Assembly (NCBI RefSeq): GCF_963259705.1
Contig: NC_081850.1
Location: 41,687,167 to 41,751,166 of the forward strand
DNA length: 64,000 nt
Direction of reading: 5' to 3'
From: Myotis daubentonii
Taxonomy: Eukaryota; Chordata; Mammalia; Chiroptera; Vespertilionidae
Shown here: piece after piece, positions 23,069 through 34,340 of the stretch
Numbering within the stretch: position 1 is the stretch's first letter
Layout of the letters: each line of letters opens with the position of its first letter
Notes under the pieces: model-generated
What the model was told of the DNA's origin: nothing
What the model saw: only the letters and a program-made list of their open reading frames with translations
Databases searched by the model: none
Program-made: the position numbers and the translations under genes

Positions 23069-23383
23069 AGAAGAAGAAGAAGAAGAAGAAGAAGAAGAAG
23101 AAGAAGAAGAAGAAGAAGAAGAAGAGGAGGAGGAGGAGGAGGAGGAGGAGGAGGAGGAGGAGGAGGAGGAGGAGGAGGAGGAGGAGGAGGAGGAGGAGGA
23201 GGAGGAGGAGGAGGAGGAGGAGGAGGAGGAGGAGGAGGAGAGAAGGGAAGGGAAGGGAAGGGAAGGGAAGGGAAGGGAAGGGAAGGGAAGGGAAGGGAAG
23301 GGAAGGGAAGGGAAGGGAAGGGAAGGGAAGGGAAGGGAAGGGAAGGGAAGGGAAGGGAAGGGAAGGGAAGGGAAGGGAAAAGG
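23029..23383. repeat. 355-nt uninterrupted purine tract: (GA)n-(GAA)n-(GGA)n-(GGGAA)n
   Basis: Four phases in series: GA to about 23065, GAA to about 23125, GGA to about 23240 and GGGAA to about 23379. There is no pyrimidine on the plus strand anywhere in the tract. The poly-Glu, poly-Gly, poly-Arg and poly-Leu frames through it are artefacts. Confidence 0.97.
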
Positions 23384-24444
23384 TGAAAGTAAACATGGAG
23401 ATAAATGGTTCTCTTAGCCTCAGCTCAGCATCTGGGTTACTACCCAGTACATATCTAATTTTAAAGATACTTCATATATATATATAATGAAATATAAGCT
23501 ATATACAAGCCAGCTGCTTTACTGGTGCTTAATTAATGAAAGCATGAACTGCTCCAACATCTGAGAAAAAAACTGTTGTGTAATAGTACATCAGTCTCTG
23601 ATATGGCATGGGTAAAGACATACATGTACCCTAATTGATGGGCAATTTGGGGGTTTTCAAGGGCAATTGTAACTCTGTGATTTCTACCTTGCATTTCAAT
23701 TTCAGACATTGAGGGATGTGCCTGGAATGTGTGAGTTGCGTTGGGGGCAGAGGGAGTGGCAGTTTGTTCATATGTGTCAGGAAAGGTCTGAAAAGGAGAG
23801 GGCTTTTCGGTTGAAATCTCCAGGAATGTCTGGTATTTGTCTAGGCTGATAAGGAGGATGGAACGTTCTCAGCAGAAGAAATAACAGTATGCAGAGCCAG
23901 AAATGTCTGAAATAATGGCCTTCTCTAAAACTTTTAAATAATTAGATGGCCAAAGGTTAAGGTACATGTGGGAGGGTGACACTGAAACTAAATTTACACA
24001 TGGTGAGAGCAGAGATAATTGCTAAACAAAGAAGTAGCATAATTATTGTGTCCTGAAGGGGGCTGTGTAAACACTGCATTTGGAGGTATCAATGCAGGAG
24101 CAGAGATAAGTTGGGAAGCTATTGTCAAGATTCATGGGGGGAACCATGAGAGCCTCAACTAAGGCACTGGCAACAGGAAGAAGTGGAATGCACAGTTTTA
24201 AGAGAATACTAGTCAGAAATGACAGGATTTCGTGACTAATTGGATGCAGGAGATAGCTTGGTTCCCAATTCAAACTATCTAGAAAGTTGATTTTGTCAAA
24301 CCCTGAAGAAGTAAAAATAGCTACGTTTATAAATCTAATATATGGTGGAAAAGGTCTTCCTTAAGGAAATTGTCGACATAAAAATATTTTTATTTTTGCT
24401 TTGGCCACCAGGAAACTCAAAATGAAATTTGAAATCAGTCTTAG
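23384..24444. other. Unassigned DNA
   Basis: No recognised gene or repeat. Confidence 0.45.
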
Positions 24445-24635
24445 TGTTATGATTAATTTTATGTGTCAACTTAGCTGGGCCAGATATTTGGCCAAACATT
24501 ATTCTATGTTTCTGTGAAGCTATTTTAAAGATGAGATTCACATTTAAATTAGTAGACTGAGCAAAGCAGAGTATCCTCCATAAGGTAACTGGGTTTCATT
24601 CAATCAGTCAAAGGCCTTAATAGAATAACAGTGAT
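24445..24635 (+). repeat. Ancient interspersed repeat (same family as 47016-47456)
   Basis: 'gattaattttatgtgtcaac', 'atatttggccaaacattatt', 'tagtagactgagcaaagcag' and 'atcagtcaaaggcc' follow a well-known eutherian repeat. I cannot assign its name. The reverse-complement family member lies at 47016-47456. Confidence 0.65.
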
Positions 24636-24649
24636 CACAGTGATCTCCA

Positions 24650-24852
24650 GCCCTGGCTGGGTTGCTCAGTTGGTTGTAGCAACATTCTGTTCAATTTCTA
24701 GTCAGGGCACACACCTAGGTTGCAGGTTCGATCCCACTGTGGGGGGTGCATCTGGGAGACAACTGATCAATGCTTCTCTTACATCGATGTTTCTCTCTAT
24801 GTCTCTAAAATCAATAACAACATATCCTCAGGTGAGGACTTTAAAAAAAAAA
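24650..24852 (+). mobile_element. VES SINE
   Basis: GCCCTGGCTGGGTTGCTCAG head, 'gtcagggcacacacctaggt', B-box-like GGTTCGATCCC, 'gatcaatgcttctcttacat' and A-rich end. Confidence 0.92.
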
Positions 24853-24980
24853 GAAATATTGATTTAAGACCTTTCTGCATTTACATGTGTGTGACTTGAA
24901 TGGTGTTATCAATGTTTTTATGTTTTTCTACTTAGCTTAATCACAACAATTTTGTACTTTAATAAAAACATTCTAAACAT

Positions 24981-24982
<2 letters not shown>

Positions 24983-25040
<58 letters not shown>
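24983..25040. repeat. (GA)n microsatellite
   Basis: About 29 uninterrupted GA units. It may have seeded from a lost SINE AG tract, but no SINE is recognisable beside it. Confidence 0.97.
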
Positions 25041-25043
<3 letters not shown>

Positions 25044-26178
25044 ACCTCCCAGAAATAAAGAGGTTTCTGCCAGCGGACTACTTTTAGACTCAATTGTCCT
25101 TAGGTTTCCACTCTTAAACTAATTTCTTAAAATAAGTCTCTATTATCTGTCTCTCTATCACGCCCTGATGGTTCTTTTCTTTCTTTTGCATAATCCTGAT
25201 TTTTTGTTTGTTTCTTGTTATGCTTTGTATATTTATAATGTATACACACATATGTTATGTTTGGGGGATGTCTTTTTTCAAAATTAGAAAATGCAATCTG
25301 AATTTTGAGCACATTGAAATCAGACTATGCTAGGTACTTTATTTGTTATGCCAATTCTTAAAACAGCCCTGCGTGAGGAATCAGAAGATCTGGCAAACTT
25401 TAGATGAAATACATTCTGCTCATTTGTCCTAACTGACCCACTTTGCTTAGTTAGGTTTTCTGCCTAGAAAGCCATTTGAGCTTCTTCTACTGATCTGACC
25501 TGTTTCCCATTATGGAAAATGGCCTGTCTCACAAGGCAACCCAATCTATTATTAGACTATTTAAATTGTTAGAAAAAGTTTCCTCATATTGAATAAAACT
25601 CCATTTCCATGAAACTTTAATTGAATTTACCAAATATCCACCTTCTGGTCCCAGTTTAACCTCCCTCACTTTGGTAGCTAACATATAGTCACCAGGTTCC
25701 TCCAAGATTTCTCAATCCAGGCTAAACATCTTAATTATTTTAACCTACCCACTTATGCCAATGATTCTCCACACTTTTACCTTTGTGGTCATTTTTTTCT
25801 GGACAATAATGACAAAAGTAGAATTGTCACAATCACCTGTGTCATGGTGAAATTAATATCCACCTCAAACCGCAGTGAAAGTCATACTTTCCCTTTTTCA
25901 TATGAACACTTTTCCTATTTTGCTACATTTGACTATTACTTGATGCCCTGCCAGAGCAATGCAAATATGCATTAGAAATTATGAATGTCAGAGATGGGAT
26001 CCATAATATATTCATTCTCTCCATTCTGCATCCATAATGGATTCATCATAATGTGCCCTCTGAGTGTGATAGATAAATAATTAAGCAAGAAAGCACTACT
26101 TGTATATTGTTATTTAAAATGGAGTAAGCTGACAAAACTAATAATTGACATGAGGTGAGTTAAGGTTTTTCTGGATTT

Positions 26179-26215
<37 letters not shown>

Positions 26216-26310
26216 AAATGGAAAAGCATTTTCTCCTACCTTTTGTATAATTCTTGTATACACATAGGAAAATAAAATGTTAGAGCTTTAATGGGCTTAT
26301 GTTAATTAGA
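25041..26310. other. Unassigned DNA with a GT microsatellite
   Basis: No gene. AT-rich unique-looking sequence; a (GT)n run lies at 26180-26215. Confidence 0.45.
26180..26215. repeat. (GT)n microsatellite
   Basis: About 17 GT units with two GC interruptions at the ends. Confidence 0.95.
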
Positions 26311-26419
26311 AAGATGATAGCTTAAAAATATAAATGACCTGCCCATGATCCTAGAGATAATTGTTGTCCAAGCAGGCCTCGGATCCAGTTTATTTGGTCC
26401 GATAGTCTCCCTTTTAACA
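26311..26419 (-). repeat. MIR fragment cut by a Helitron
   Basis: 'gacctgcccatgatcctaga' and 'caagcaggcctcggatccag' read as antisense MIR. The Helitron at 26420 abuts it. Confidence 0.6.
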
Positions 26420-27632
26420 TCCTATCTAATAAAAGAGAAACATGGTAATTGGCATAGGACCGCTACCCTTCCCATTGGCAAATCAGGACAATATGCAAAT
26501 TAACTGCCAGCCAAGATGGCGGCCAGCAGCCAGGCAGCTTGAAACTAACATGAGGCTTGCTTGCTTCAGTGACGGAGGACTCCAACATTCCCCTCCTGCC
26601 ACTGCAGGCCTCTGAGCTGCAACTCTAAGCAACTATGTAACAAATATAAGCTAAACAAAACCCCAGAAACCTGCTTAAGTCTGCTGGGCTTCAGCCAGCC
26701 GGAGTGCAACATTGTAAGCAAAGGCCAGAAACCTACTTTCAGCAGCGGAGGCCTAAGAGCTGGAGCCAAGCCTCAAAGCTAAAGCTGGCCCAGAATAAAA
26801 AAAAAGAAAAAAGAAAAAAAGGAGCGGTTGGGAGCTTCAGTCAACCCAAGCCTGAAAACAGCCTTCAGCCCCTCACCCAGACTGGCCAGGCACCCCAGTG
26901 GGGACCCCCACCCTGAAGGGTGTGTGACCAGCTGCAAACAGCCACCATCCCCTCACCCAGGCTGGCCAGGCACCCCAGTGGGGACCCCCACCCTGATCCA
27001 GGACACCCTTCAGGGCAAACCAGCCGGCACCCACCCGTGCACCAGGCCTCTACCCTATATAGTAAAAGGGTAATATGCCTTCCAGCACCGGGATCAGTGG
27101 AGCCGCGAGGCCTCCCGGCACTGGGATCAGCGTGACAGGGGGCAGCACCCCAACCCCCTGATTGGCCCTGCTCTGTGCGTGACAGGGTACAGAGCCCCAA
27201 CCCCCCTGATGGGCCCTGCTCTGTGAGTGACAGGGGGCAGTGCCCCAACCTCCTAATTGGCCCTGCTCTGTGTGTGACAGGGGGTGGTGCCGCAACCTCC
27301 CATCGACCTTGCCTTGAGTGTGACAGGGGACGGTGCCCCAACCCCCCAATCGGCCCTACCCTGAGTGTGACTGAGGGTGGCATCACAACCTCCCGATCGC
27401 CCTGCTCTGTGCATGACAGGGGGCAGCGCCCCAACTCCCCACTCGGCCCTGCTCTGAGCCCGACCAGGGGCTGCACCTAGGGATTGGGCCTGCCTTCTGC
27501 CACCCGAGAGCAGGCCTAAGCCAGCAGGTCGTTATCTCCTGAGGGGTCCCAGACTGCGAGAGGGCACAGGCCGAGCTGAGGGATCCCCCTCCCCGCCCCA
27601 AGTGCACAAATTTTTGTGCACCGGGCCTCTAG
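26420..27632 (+). mobile_element. Composite HeliBat-type Helitron, copy 3
   Basis: TC at 26420 after A; CTAG 27629-27632 before T; terminal hairpin GTGCACAAATTTTTGTGCAC. Same architecture as 14255-15845: module A ends CACCAGGCCTCTA without a hairpin near 27052, then module B starts CCCTATATAGTAAAAGGG. It lacks the VES insert, so AAACATGGTAATTGG is uninterrupted near 26440. The minisatellite is about three units shorter. Its long minus-strand open frame over 26865-27476 is repeat-derived. Confidence 0.92.
27118..27460 (+). repeat. 47-bp minisatellite in Helitron module B (about 7.5 units)
   Basis: Same unit as at 15190-15690. The last four units correspond in order and in private variants between the two copies; the length difference lies in the earlier units. 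Confidence 0.87.
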
Positions 27633-28694
27633 TATAAATATATTCTTTTAATATACCTCCAGTATTTTTTCAAAATAAATGTGTAATTAATGCATCTTTA
27701 AGTATATTCACATCCAGAGAAATAAAAATAAATTGACCCTACTAAGAATTAGGCTGCATAAACATAAGAATTTTAATCACAATCTTAAAAAAAATTCTTA
27801 TCTATTCAGTGTTCAAAAGTTCCAAAGAGCAGGTACCACACTGCTTTGAGAGGGTGGAGGAAAGTGTGCAATGTTAAATTTCTGGTAATAATTTGTATTG
27901 ACTGGTGCCCCAAATCGTATATATTAAGCTTACCTGAGCTATATCTCACATGTGATAAGGCCAAGACTACCTAAGGTTAGTAAGTTTTAAACTTTCATAG
28001 AAATTTCCTGTTATTTTTCTAAAATCCTACATGGAATTCTCCTGCTGATCCCTATTTAGCTGAAAGAGAAGTTATTTTCTATCTGAAAGTCTGAATTGAA
28101 CATAAATCTTTGTTTAAAGCATCTATGCTAAAAGCAAGCATAATGGAGATTTATAGACACCAGAACAGAGAAAACTTAAAAATATCAATTAAAACATACT
28201 TTGAGCTATGTAGTCACAAGGCAACATCAAAGAAAAGTAAGCTAAACTTCTTAAAAGAAAAGAGAAACTGATTTTCCTGCTATACATCAGTACCTGAAGC
28301 CAAAATAAAATCAATAACTACTACACTACGTTACTGTACAGACCTCAAGGACTACAACAGTGACAAGTTGCAAGGGTAGAAGTCAATGCAATGGTCTTTG
28401 TGAGTTACAGTGAGGGTACCTCTACAGCAATTAATGGATGCTGTACATTTCATTGGGAGTTAACACTGATTAACAATGAAGAGCAATCCTTTGCTCCTGA
28501 AAACATGTCATGTCAGCAAGGAATATTCATTTGCTTACTTAATTATCTTATCAAAACAATCCATTCTGTGAATCTCAAAGTGAAGCCTGATTTAAAATGA
28601 GCATCATCCCTGATTCTCAGTTAAATCATACTTACATTTATGATGATTAATTTTCAATAGTTGATTAATTAATAATATATCAAGATTTTTGCTA
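27633..28694. other. Unassigned AT-rich DNA
   Basis: No gene or confident repeat. Confidence 0.45.
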
Positions 28695-29655
28695 AAAAGC
28701 AACCATGGGACAATTAACAGAGTGAAAAGGCAACCCAAAAATTGGAAGAAGACATTTCATATACTTGATAAGGAAGTTAATATCCAGAACATAAAAATGG
28801 AAGAAAAAAAAAACAATTAAAAATAGGCAAAGACTGGAATACACATTTCTCCAAAGAATTTATACAAATAGCCAATGAGCATATGAAAAGAGATATTCAA
28901 CATCAATAGAAAAATGGAAATCAAAACTATAAAAGATACTACCCCATACCTATTAAAATCACCACTACCAAGAATAAACAAATCACAAAACAGCAAGTGT
29001 TGATGAGGACATGGATAAATTAGAGCCTTTGTGCACAGTTGGTTGGAATGTAAGATGGTACAGCCACTATGAAAAAGAAGTATTTTGCTTCCTCAATGAA
29101 TTAAAAATAGAATTATCATATCATACAGCAATTCCACCTTGTGGTATGTACCCAAAGAATATGAAAGCAAAGTTTCAAAAAGATATTTGTACACCCATGT
29201 TTACAGCACATTATTTCCAATAGTCAAAAGGTAGAAGCTACTGAAGTGTCCATTAATGGGTGAATGGATAAACAAAGTATGGTATATACATACAATGGAA
29301 TAATATTCAGTCTTGGAAAAGAAGAAAATTCTGACACATGCTACAACATGGATGAACCTTGAGGAGATCACACTAAGTGAAATAAGTCAATCACACAAAA
29401 AAACAAATGCTGTATGATTCTACTTATATGAGATAACAAGAGTAATCAAAATAGAAAGTAGAATTTATAAAAATAAATTTGGTTGCCAGGGCCTGGAGGA
29501 AAGGGAAAATAGAATTTTCCCTTGGATATATAATTTTCAGTTCTTCAAGATGAAAAGAATTCTGGAGATTGGTAACATTACTGAACTGTACAATAAAAAA
29601 TGGTTAGGAAGGTAAATTTTATATTATGTGTATTTTACCATAGCTTTTTTAAAAA
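28695..29655 (+). mobile_element. Old L1, ORF2 3' end and 3'UTR
   Basis: Diverged sense L1: 'acacatttctccaaagaatt', 'atagccaatgagcatatgaa', 'gtgttgatgaggacatggat', 'ccattaatgggtgaatggat', 'acatggatgaaccttgagga', ending near 'aaattttatattatgtgtat'. Reading frames are broken by stops; no product. Confidence 0.85.
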
Positions 29656-29699
29656 GCAACCATTAGTCTCACTAAAAGCAAAAGAATGTTTATTATTAT

Positions 29700-29880
29700 T
29701 GTCTATAATATTAATAATGGCTAGCATTTATTGAGCCTTATGCCTTAGGCACTATTACATGCATTCTCCTGTAAAATTATTTTTTAAAGCCAAGAACAAA
29801 GCATCATTACTGTTTTATTTTACAGATGAGGAAACTGAACATTAGAAATGAAATAACCTAGTCGCCCCTGACATTCAGAA
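29700..29880 (-). repeat. MIR SINE, antisense
   Basis: 'gctagcatttattgagcctt', 'cactattacatgcattctcc' and 'tttacagatgaggaaactga' in the expected antisense order. Confidence 0.85.
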
Positions 29881-29884
29881 TTAT

Positions 29885-31195
29885 TGTAGTATAAAAAAGA
29901 CCCCATTTGACAAATTCTAATGCCCATTCATGATACAAACTCTCAGTTAACTAGGAATAGAGGAAACTTTCTTAACTTGATAAAGACCATATACAAAAAA
30001 TCTACAGCTAACATTATTCTCAATGGTGTGAAACTCAAAGCTTTCCCAATAAGATCAGGTGCAAGATAAGGATGTCACCTCTCACCACTCCTTTTCAACA
30101 TTGTACAGGAAAGTCCTGGCTAATTCAGTAAGACTAGAAAAAGAAATAGAAAGCATACATATTGTGAAGGAAGCAATAAAGCTGTCTTTCTTCTCAGATG
30201 ACATGATTGATCATCTCTGAAGCAAATCTGAAAGAATCAAACAAAAAACTCCTGGAACTAATAAGTGATTATTGCAAGATTGCAGAATACAATGTTCAAT
30301 GTACAAAAATCAATTGCTTTCCTATATGCCAAAAATAAATTTGTTCAATTTTATTTTAAAACACAATACCATTTACATTAGCACTAAAAATGGATTATTT
30401 AGTTATGAATCTTTTTTTTTTCCGATGCAAAAGCAAAGAGTCTTTATTCGAGCTAGCTCGAGCTCCCCGTCCACCACACTCACCGACACAACGACAAGCC
30501 AAGTGGCAGAGAGAGAGAACTCGGTGTGGAGAGAGGTTTTATAGGGGGTTGGAGTAAGGGGAGGAGAAAGGACTGTGGGCCCTGCCAATTGGCCAGGCGC
30601 AAGTCGGTGTCTTGTTACACAGGATGTGGTAAGATGGAGGGCGTAGCCCTTACCCTGGGGCAAGATGGAGGGTGTAGTCCTCGCCCTTTCATTCACCCCT
30701 TTGTCTTGGAACTTCCAGCTCAATCATGAGATGGACTGCATTTCTATTCCACCGTTGCTAGATGAATCTAATAATATGTTCAAGTTCTATTTGAGAAAAA
30801 CTTTAAAACTCTAATGAATGAAATCAAAGAATAATTAAATAAATTGAGAAATATTTATTTTTCATGGATAGGAAGACTATTCATGAAAATGTTGTAAAGA
30901 TATCAGTCCTTCCCAACTGGAAATACAATCCCAATCAAAATACAAGCAAGTTATTTCATCAACAAGTTAATTCTAAAGTTTGAATACAGGGACAAAAGAT
31001 CCAGAATAGCCAACATAATATTGAAGGAGAAGAACAAAGTTGGAGGACTGATGTTATACCTCTTCAACACCTACTGTGAAGCTACAGTACTCAACACAGT
31101 GTGGTATTGGCCAAAGAACTGACAAATAGATCAATGGTACAGGATAGAGAGCCAAGAAATAGACCCACATAAATATAACAGCGAGTATGAACCCT
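29885..31195 (+). mobile_element. L1 ORF2 fragment hosting a retroviral retrocopy
   Basis: Sense L1 ORF2 (3' part of the reverse transcriptase domain onward), in two blocks: 29885-30412 and 30762-31195. Landmark phrases are 'aaatctacagctaacattat', 'aggatgtcacctctcaccac', 'ggagaagaacaaagttggag' and 'atagagagccaagaaataga'. Frames are broken. The gap at 30413-30761 is the insertion described separately. Confidence 0.87.
30413..30761 (-). mobile_element. 5'-truncated, polyadenylated retrocopy of an ERV transcript (3' LTR U3-R plus poly(A))
   Basis: On the minus strand: about 70 bp of sequence upstream of the LTR with a short purine-rich stretch, then the U3 beginning TGAAAGGGCGAGG (30691 leftward), TATAAAA (around 30537-30544), AATAAAG (30442-30448), and then, about 20 nt downstream, a poly(A) run (30412-30421 as T). 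U5 is absent. ATGAATCT occurs at 30405-30412 and 30762-30769, a target-site duplication inside the L1. This is the structure of a LINE-mobilised retroviral mRNA, not an integrase-made provirus. The U3 lacks about 115 bp present in the solo LTR at 18759. Confidence 0.85.
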
Positions 31196-33719
31196 AATGT
31201 AAATATTAACTTTGGGTGATTACAACTGTCATTATAGGACCATCCTTTGGGGGAAAATGCATCAACTCTGGTAAGTGATGTTGATAATGGGGGAGGCTAT
31301 ACACATGTGAGGGCAGTGAATATATGCAAATCCAATAGACTCACATATTTGGTACCTTGACAGGGGTCACTAAAAAACTGGGCTCAGCTGGGACTATCTC
31401 TGGAATGCCTATCTGTGGCCTTTCTACATAGTGTGAACTTCCTCAAAGCATGGCTTCTTCAGGATAGTCAGACTTCCAGAATGGTGCTCAGGGCTCCCAG
31501 GGGAAGTATTCCAGAAAACAATTCAGAAGCTGCATATCTTATATAACCTAGTCTTTGCGGCAACATAGTGTCATTTTTATCATTTTCCGTTGATTAAAAG
31601 AGTCACAAGGCTACCAAGATTCAGGGGGAGGGAACCTAAAGCCCATCTCTTAGTCAAAGTAGTGTCAAAGCATTCATGGCCACGTTTTGAAGCCATCACA
31701 GATTCAAAACCCTTATTCCAGATCAATACGTAATGTTTAGTCCTGGGTATTTATCGTTTGTCATTACTGAAGCAAGTAGGACAAATGGGTAATTTATACA
31801 GACTTTTACTCCAATAAAGCCATTTTAAAATGAAAATATATATAACTCAAAAGCATTTTCATTTGAAACCACAATGCGAACCTAATATTATTTTCCGTCA
31901 ATTCCTATCAAAGCACAAAAAGTTTACACATTTTTTGTTCTTAATGAAAAATGAATCTAAAATAGAAAAGTCACAGCAAAGACACTGAGATTGTTGGCAT
32001 CTGAGCAACAAAAGGACAAAGAGATGATGGATGGCGATATGTATATTAGCAAGAACCACGCACTGTTCATAGCCACTTGCCTGCTTTGAAACTGGATTTA
32101 CACCAGAGTCTTTACAAGGAGGAGAGCACGAGTGGATGGCAAGCAGAACCCCTCAGGAGCAGAGACCAGGTTTGGAGGATTATAAATAGAGATGCCCTAA
32201 ACCCTTCAACATATAAAAGTAAACCCATCAATAAAACTACGAGGAGAAGAAACAGCCTGAAAATCCCAGGGGGAAAAGAGAGCTTAGAATAAATGAAAAA
32301 ACAAAAAACTCCAGGTTATTCTTCCATGTGAAGAAGACTGTCTTATCAGTCATGGCGAAGGGGAATAGAGAGGGTATTGTTTTCATGGCCCGCTGAGTAT
32401 ATTTTCTTTAGGACATTAAAAAATGACGATGAAGCCAAAAAAATAAAACAATTGAGGGCTGTTGTTTTTTGTAACTGTAAAGGAAACAATAAAACAGGAT
32501 TTAGAAAAGTTGTGATTATTAATCCAACCATCTTGAAAATAACAATGTAATAATTTACAGAGCAGCGTTAGCTTTTGTCAATGAGGGTGACTAGAAAAAT
32601 AATCATGGCGTATAGAAAATTGTCGTCTTCCAGATTTTTTATGGTTATTTATATCTTATTGTATGAGCTGTAAACAACTGTTCTAAACTGAACATATTCT
32701 ATAAAGAAAAAAAATTGTTTATAAGATCTACTCTATCTTTCAACATAAGTATGTGAATAGATATACAAAAGAGTTGCTTTATCCCAATTTTATCAGCTAG
32801 AAATCTGTACTGACTCATTCTAGTTCGTAGTCCAATAAAAAAAAAATACAGTAGAGCTGTTTATAATGATGGATGCAAAGCTCTCTAAAAGATACTGCAG
32901 AGACTTCTGAGTCAGCAAAATAAAAATGAGAAAAAATTGGCTGGAAAAAGATTATGGAACAATAGGTATGGACACTGTAAATGAATAGATAACTTTATAA
33001 AAGGCTTTGTTATACTTCACCTGGAGAGTAGGGTGTGGCAAGACAGAAGCCAGACACCTGAATAAGTTAGAAAAGAATAGAGTGCAAATGCTAAATGTAG
33101 CCTAAAAGGTAAGTCAGTGAGTCAACAGGTGAGGCAGTGCTGGCTAAAGGTACTAGGATGGAGAGTTCAAGAGCTGAGTATGAGTTGGGAAGCTTAGTCA
33201 AGAAAAAGCCGAGGTGATAAAGGGACAGGAAATGGAACTTCAAGAAGAAATGTATATGGGGATGGTCATTGCCCAAATCTTCACCAATTTCACTCAAGTT
33301 AAAGCTTTGCCCTCACCCAGTTTCATGCTCCAAATACAGCCTATTGCCTACTTATTTCTAATGGAAACTGCTTAAAACAGTAGGTATATTTTTCTTTGTT
33401 ATAATTTACTTCTCCACCCTTTACTTACTCCTTATGCTAGCAACAATTAGATCTTCTCCATCCTCTCTCCAAAAGAAACTACTGTGACAAGATGATAAAG
33501 TGTTACCCCTTCTGTCACTTTAATTCACTAGTTCTTCCTTTCTGTTGGCCAATACATCTTTTGGTTAGGACAACATTCTTCATTCATTGCCTCAATGAAG
33601 GATGACAAAACAGAATGACAAAAGAGGGTGGGTGGGATGGTGTATAACCACTTTTTGTTTGTTTGTTTCAAATGTCTAGGTATGTGGGGAAAAGATAAGA
33701 TACATTTTGGAGAAGAAAG
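31196..33719. other. Unassigned DNA
   Basis: No gene or confident repeat over 2.5 kb. Possible conserved-looking unique sequence near 32520-32720. Confidence 0.45.
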
Positions 33720-33788
33720 ATGATGATGATGATGATATGTTGATGATGATGGAAGAAGAGGGTAGATGATAAAGATGATGGATGGATG

Positions 33789-33846
<58 letters not shown>

Positions 33847-33861
33847 CTATAAACTTCCCAG

Positions 33862-33911
<50 letters not shown>

Positions 33912-33930
33912 CTATAAACTTCCCAGATTC
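33720..33930. repeat. GATG/GATA tetranucleotide array with duplicated unit
   Basis: GAT trinucleotides (33720-33760) pass into (GATA)n. The block GATA-run plus TCTATAAACTTCCCAG is present twice, ending near 33861 and 33927, so the microsatellite has undergone a segmental tandem duplication of about 67 bp. Confidence 0.93.
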
Positions 33931-34340
33931 TGGAATGTGAAGTTGAGAGAGGGAAGAATGCAAGGAACTGAGGAGGGAGAGGTAAGGAGACAAAGTGAGG
34001 GTCCCAGCCTCAGACCTGCAGAGATTACATGACAAAAGCAGTGTTGCATTCAGACATCTCCCAGTCTCCACTAAGGTGAGCATTCTTCCAGGGCATGAGC
34101 TAGCACCATCACGTACCTCTTATTCTAGCCAGAAATCTGGGAAGAAACCTTGACTGTTCTTCCTTTTACCACATACTACTCCTGTGGATCCTATTTTCTA
34201 AATATCCCCTGTATCAGTCAGCTTCCCACCATCCTCAATGCCACTACCCTAGTTCACTCAGTCCATCTCATCCAGTCCATGCCAGCTCATGTCTTGCCTG
34301 TTATAGCAACCTCCAAACTGGCTTTTTATTATTAAATGTA
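33931..34340. other. Unassigned DNA, possible ancient repeat
   Basis: 34120-34330 ('ccaaactggctttttattat' context) resembles a widespread old mammalian repeat, but I cannot name it. The last bases before 34341 are the edge of an L1 3'UTR that the Helitron split. Confidence 0.35.

Noticed and set aside
22936..23487. Long open frames encoding poly-Glu, poly-Gly, poly-Arg or poly-Leu
   Set aside because: They run entirely through the purine microsatellite on both strands; repeat translation, not genes.
26865..27476. 203-residue repetitive open frame on the minus strand
   Set aside because: It is the 47-bp minisatellite of a nonautonomous Helitron read in frame; no known Helitron protein motif.
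30413..30761. Simple truncated solo LTR
   Set aside because: Absence of U5, poly(A) at the R boundary and an L1-type target duplication fit a retrocopy better.
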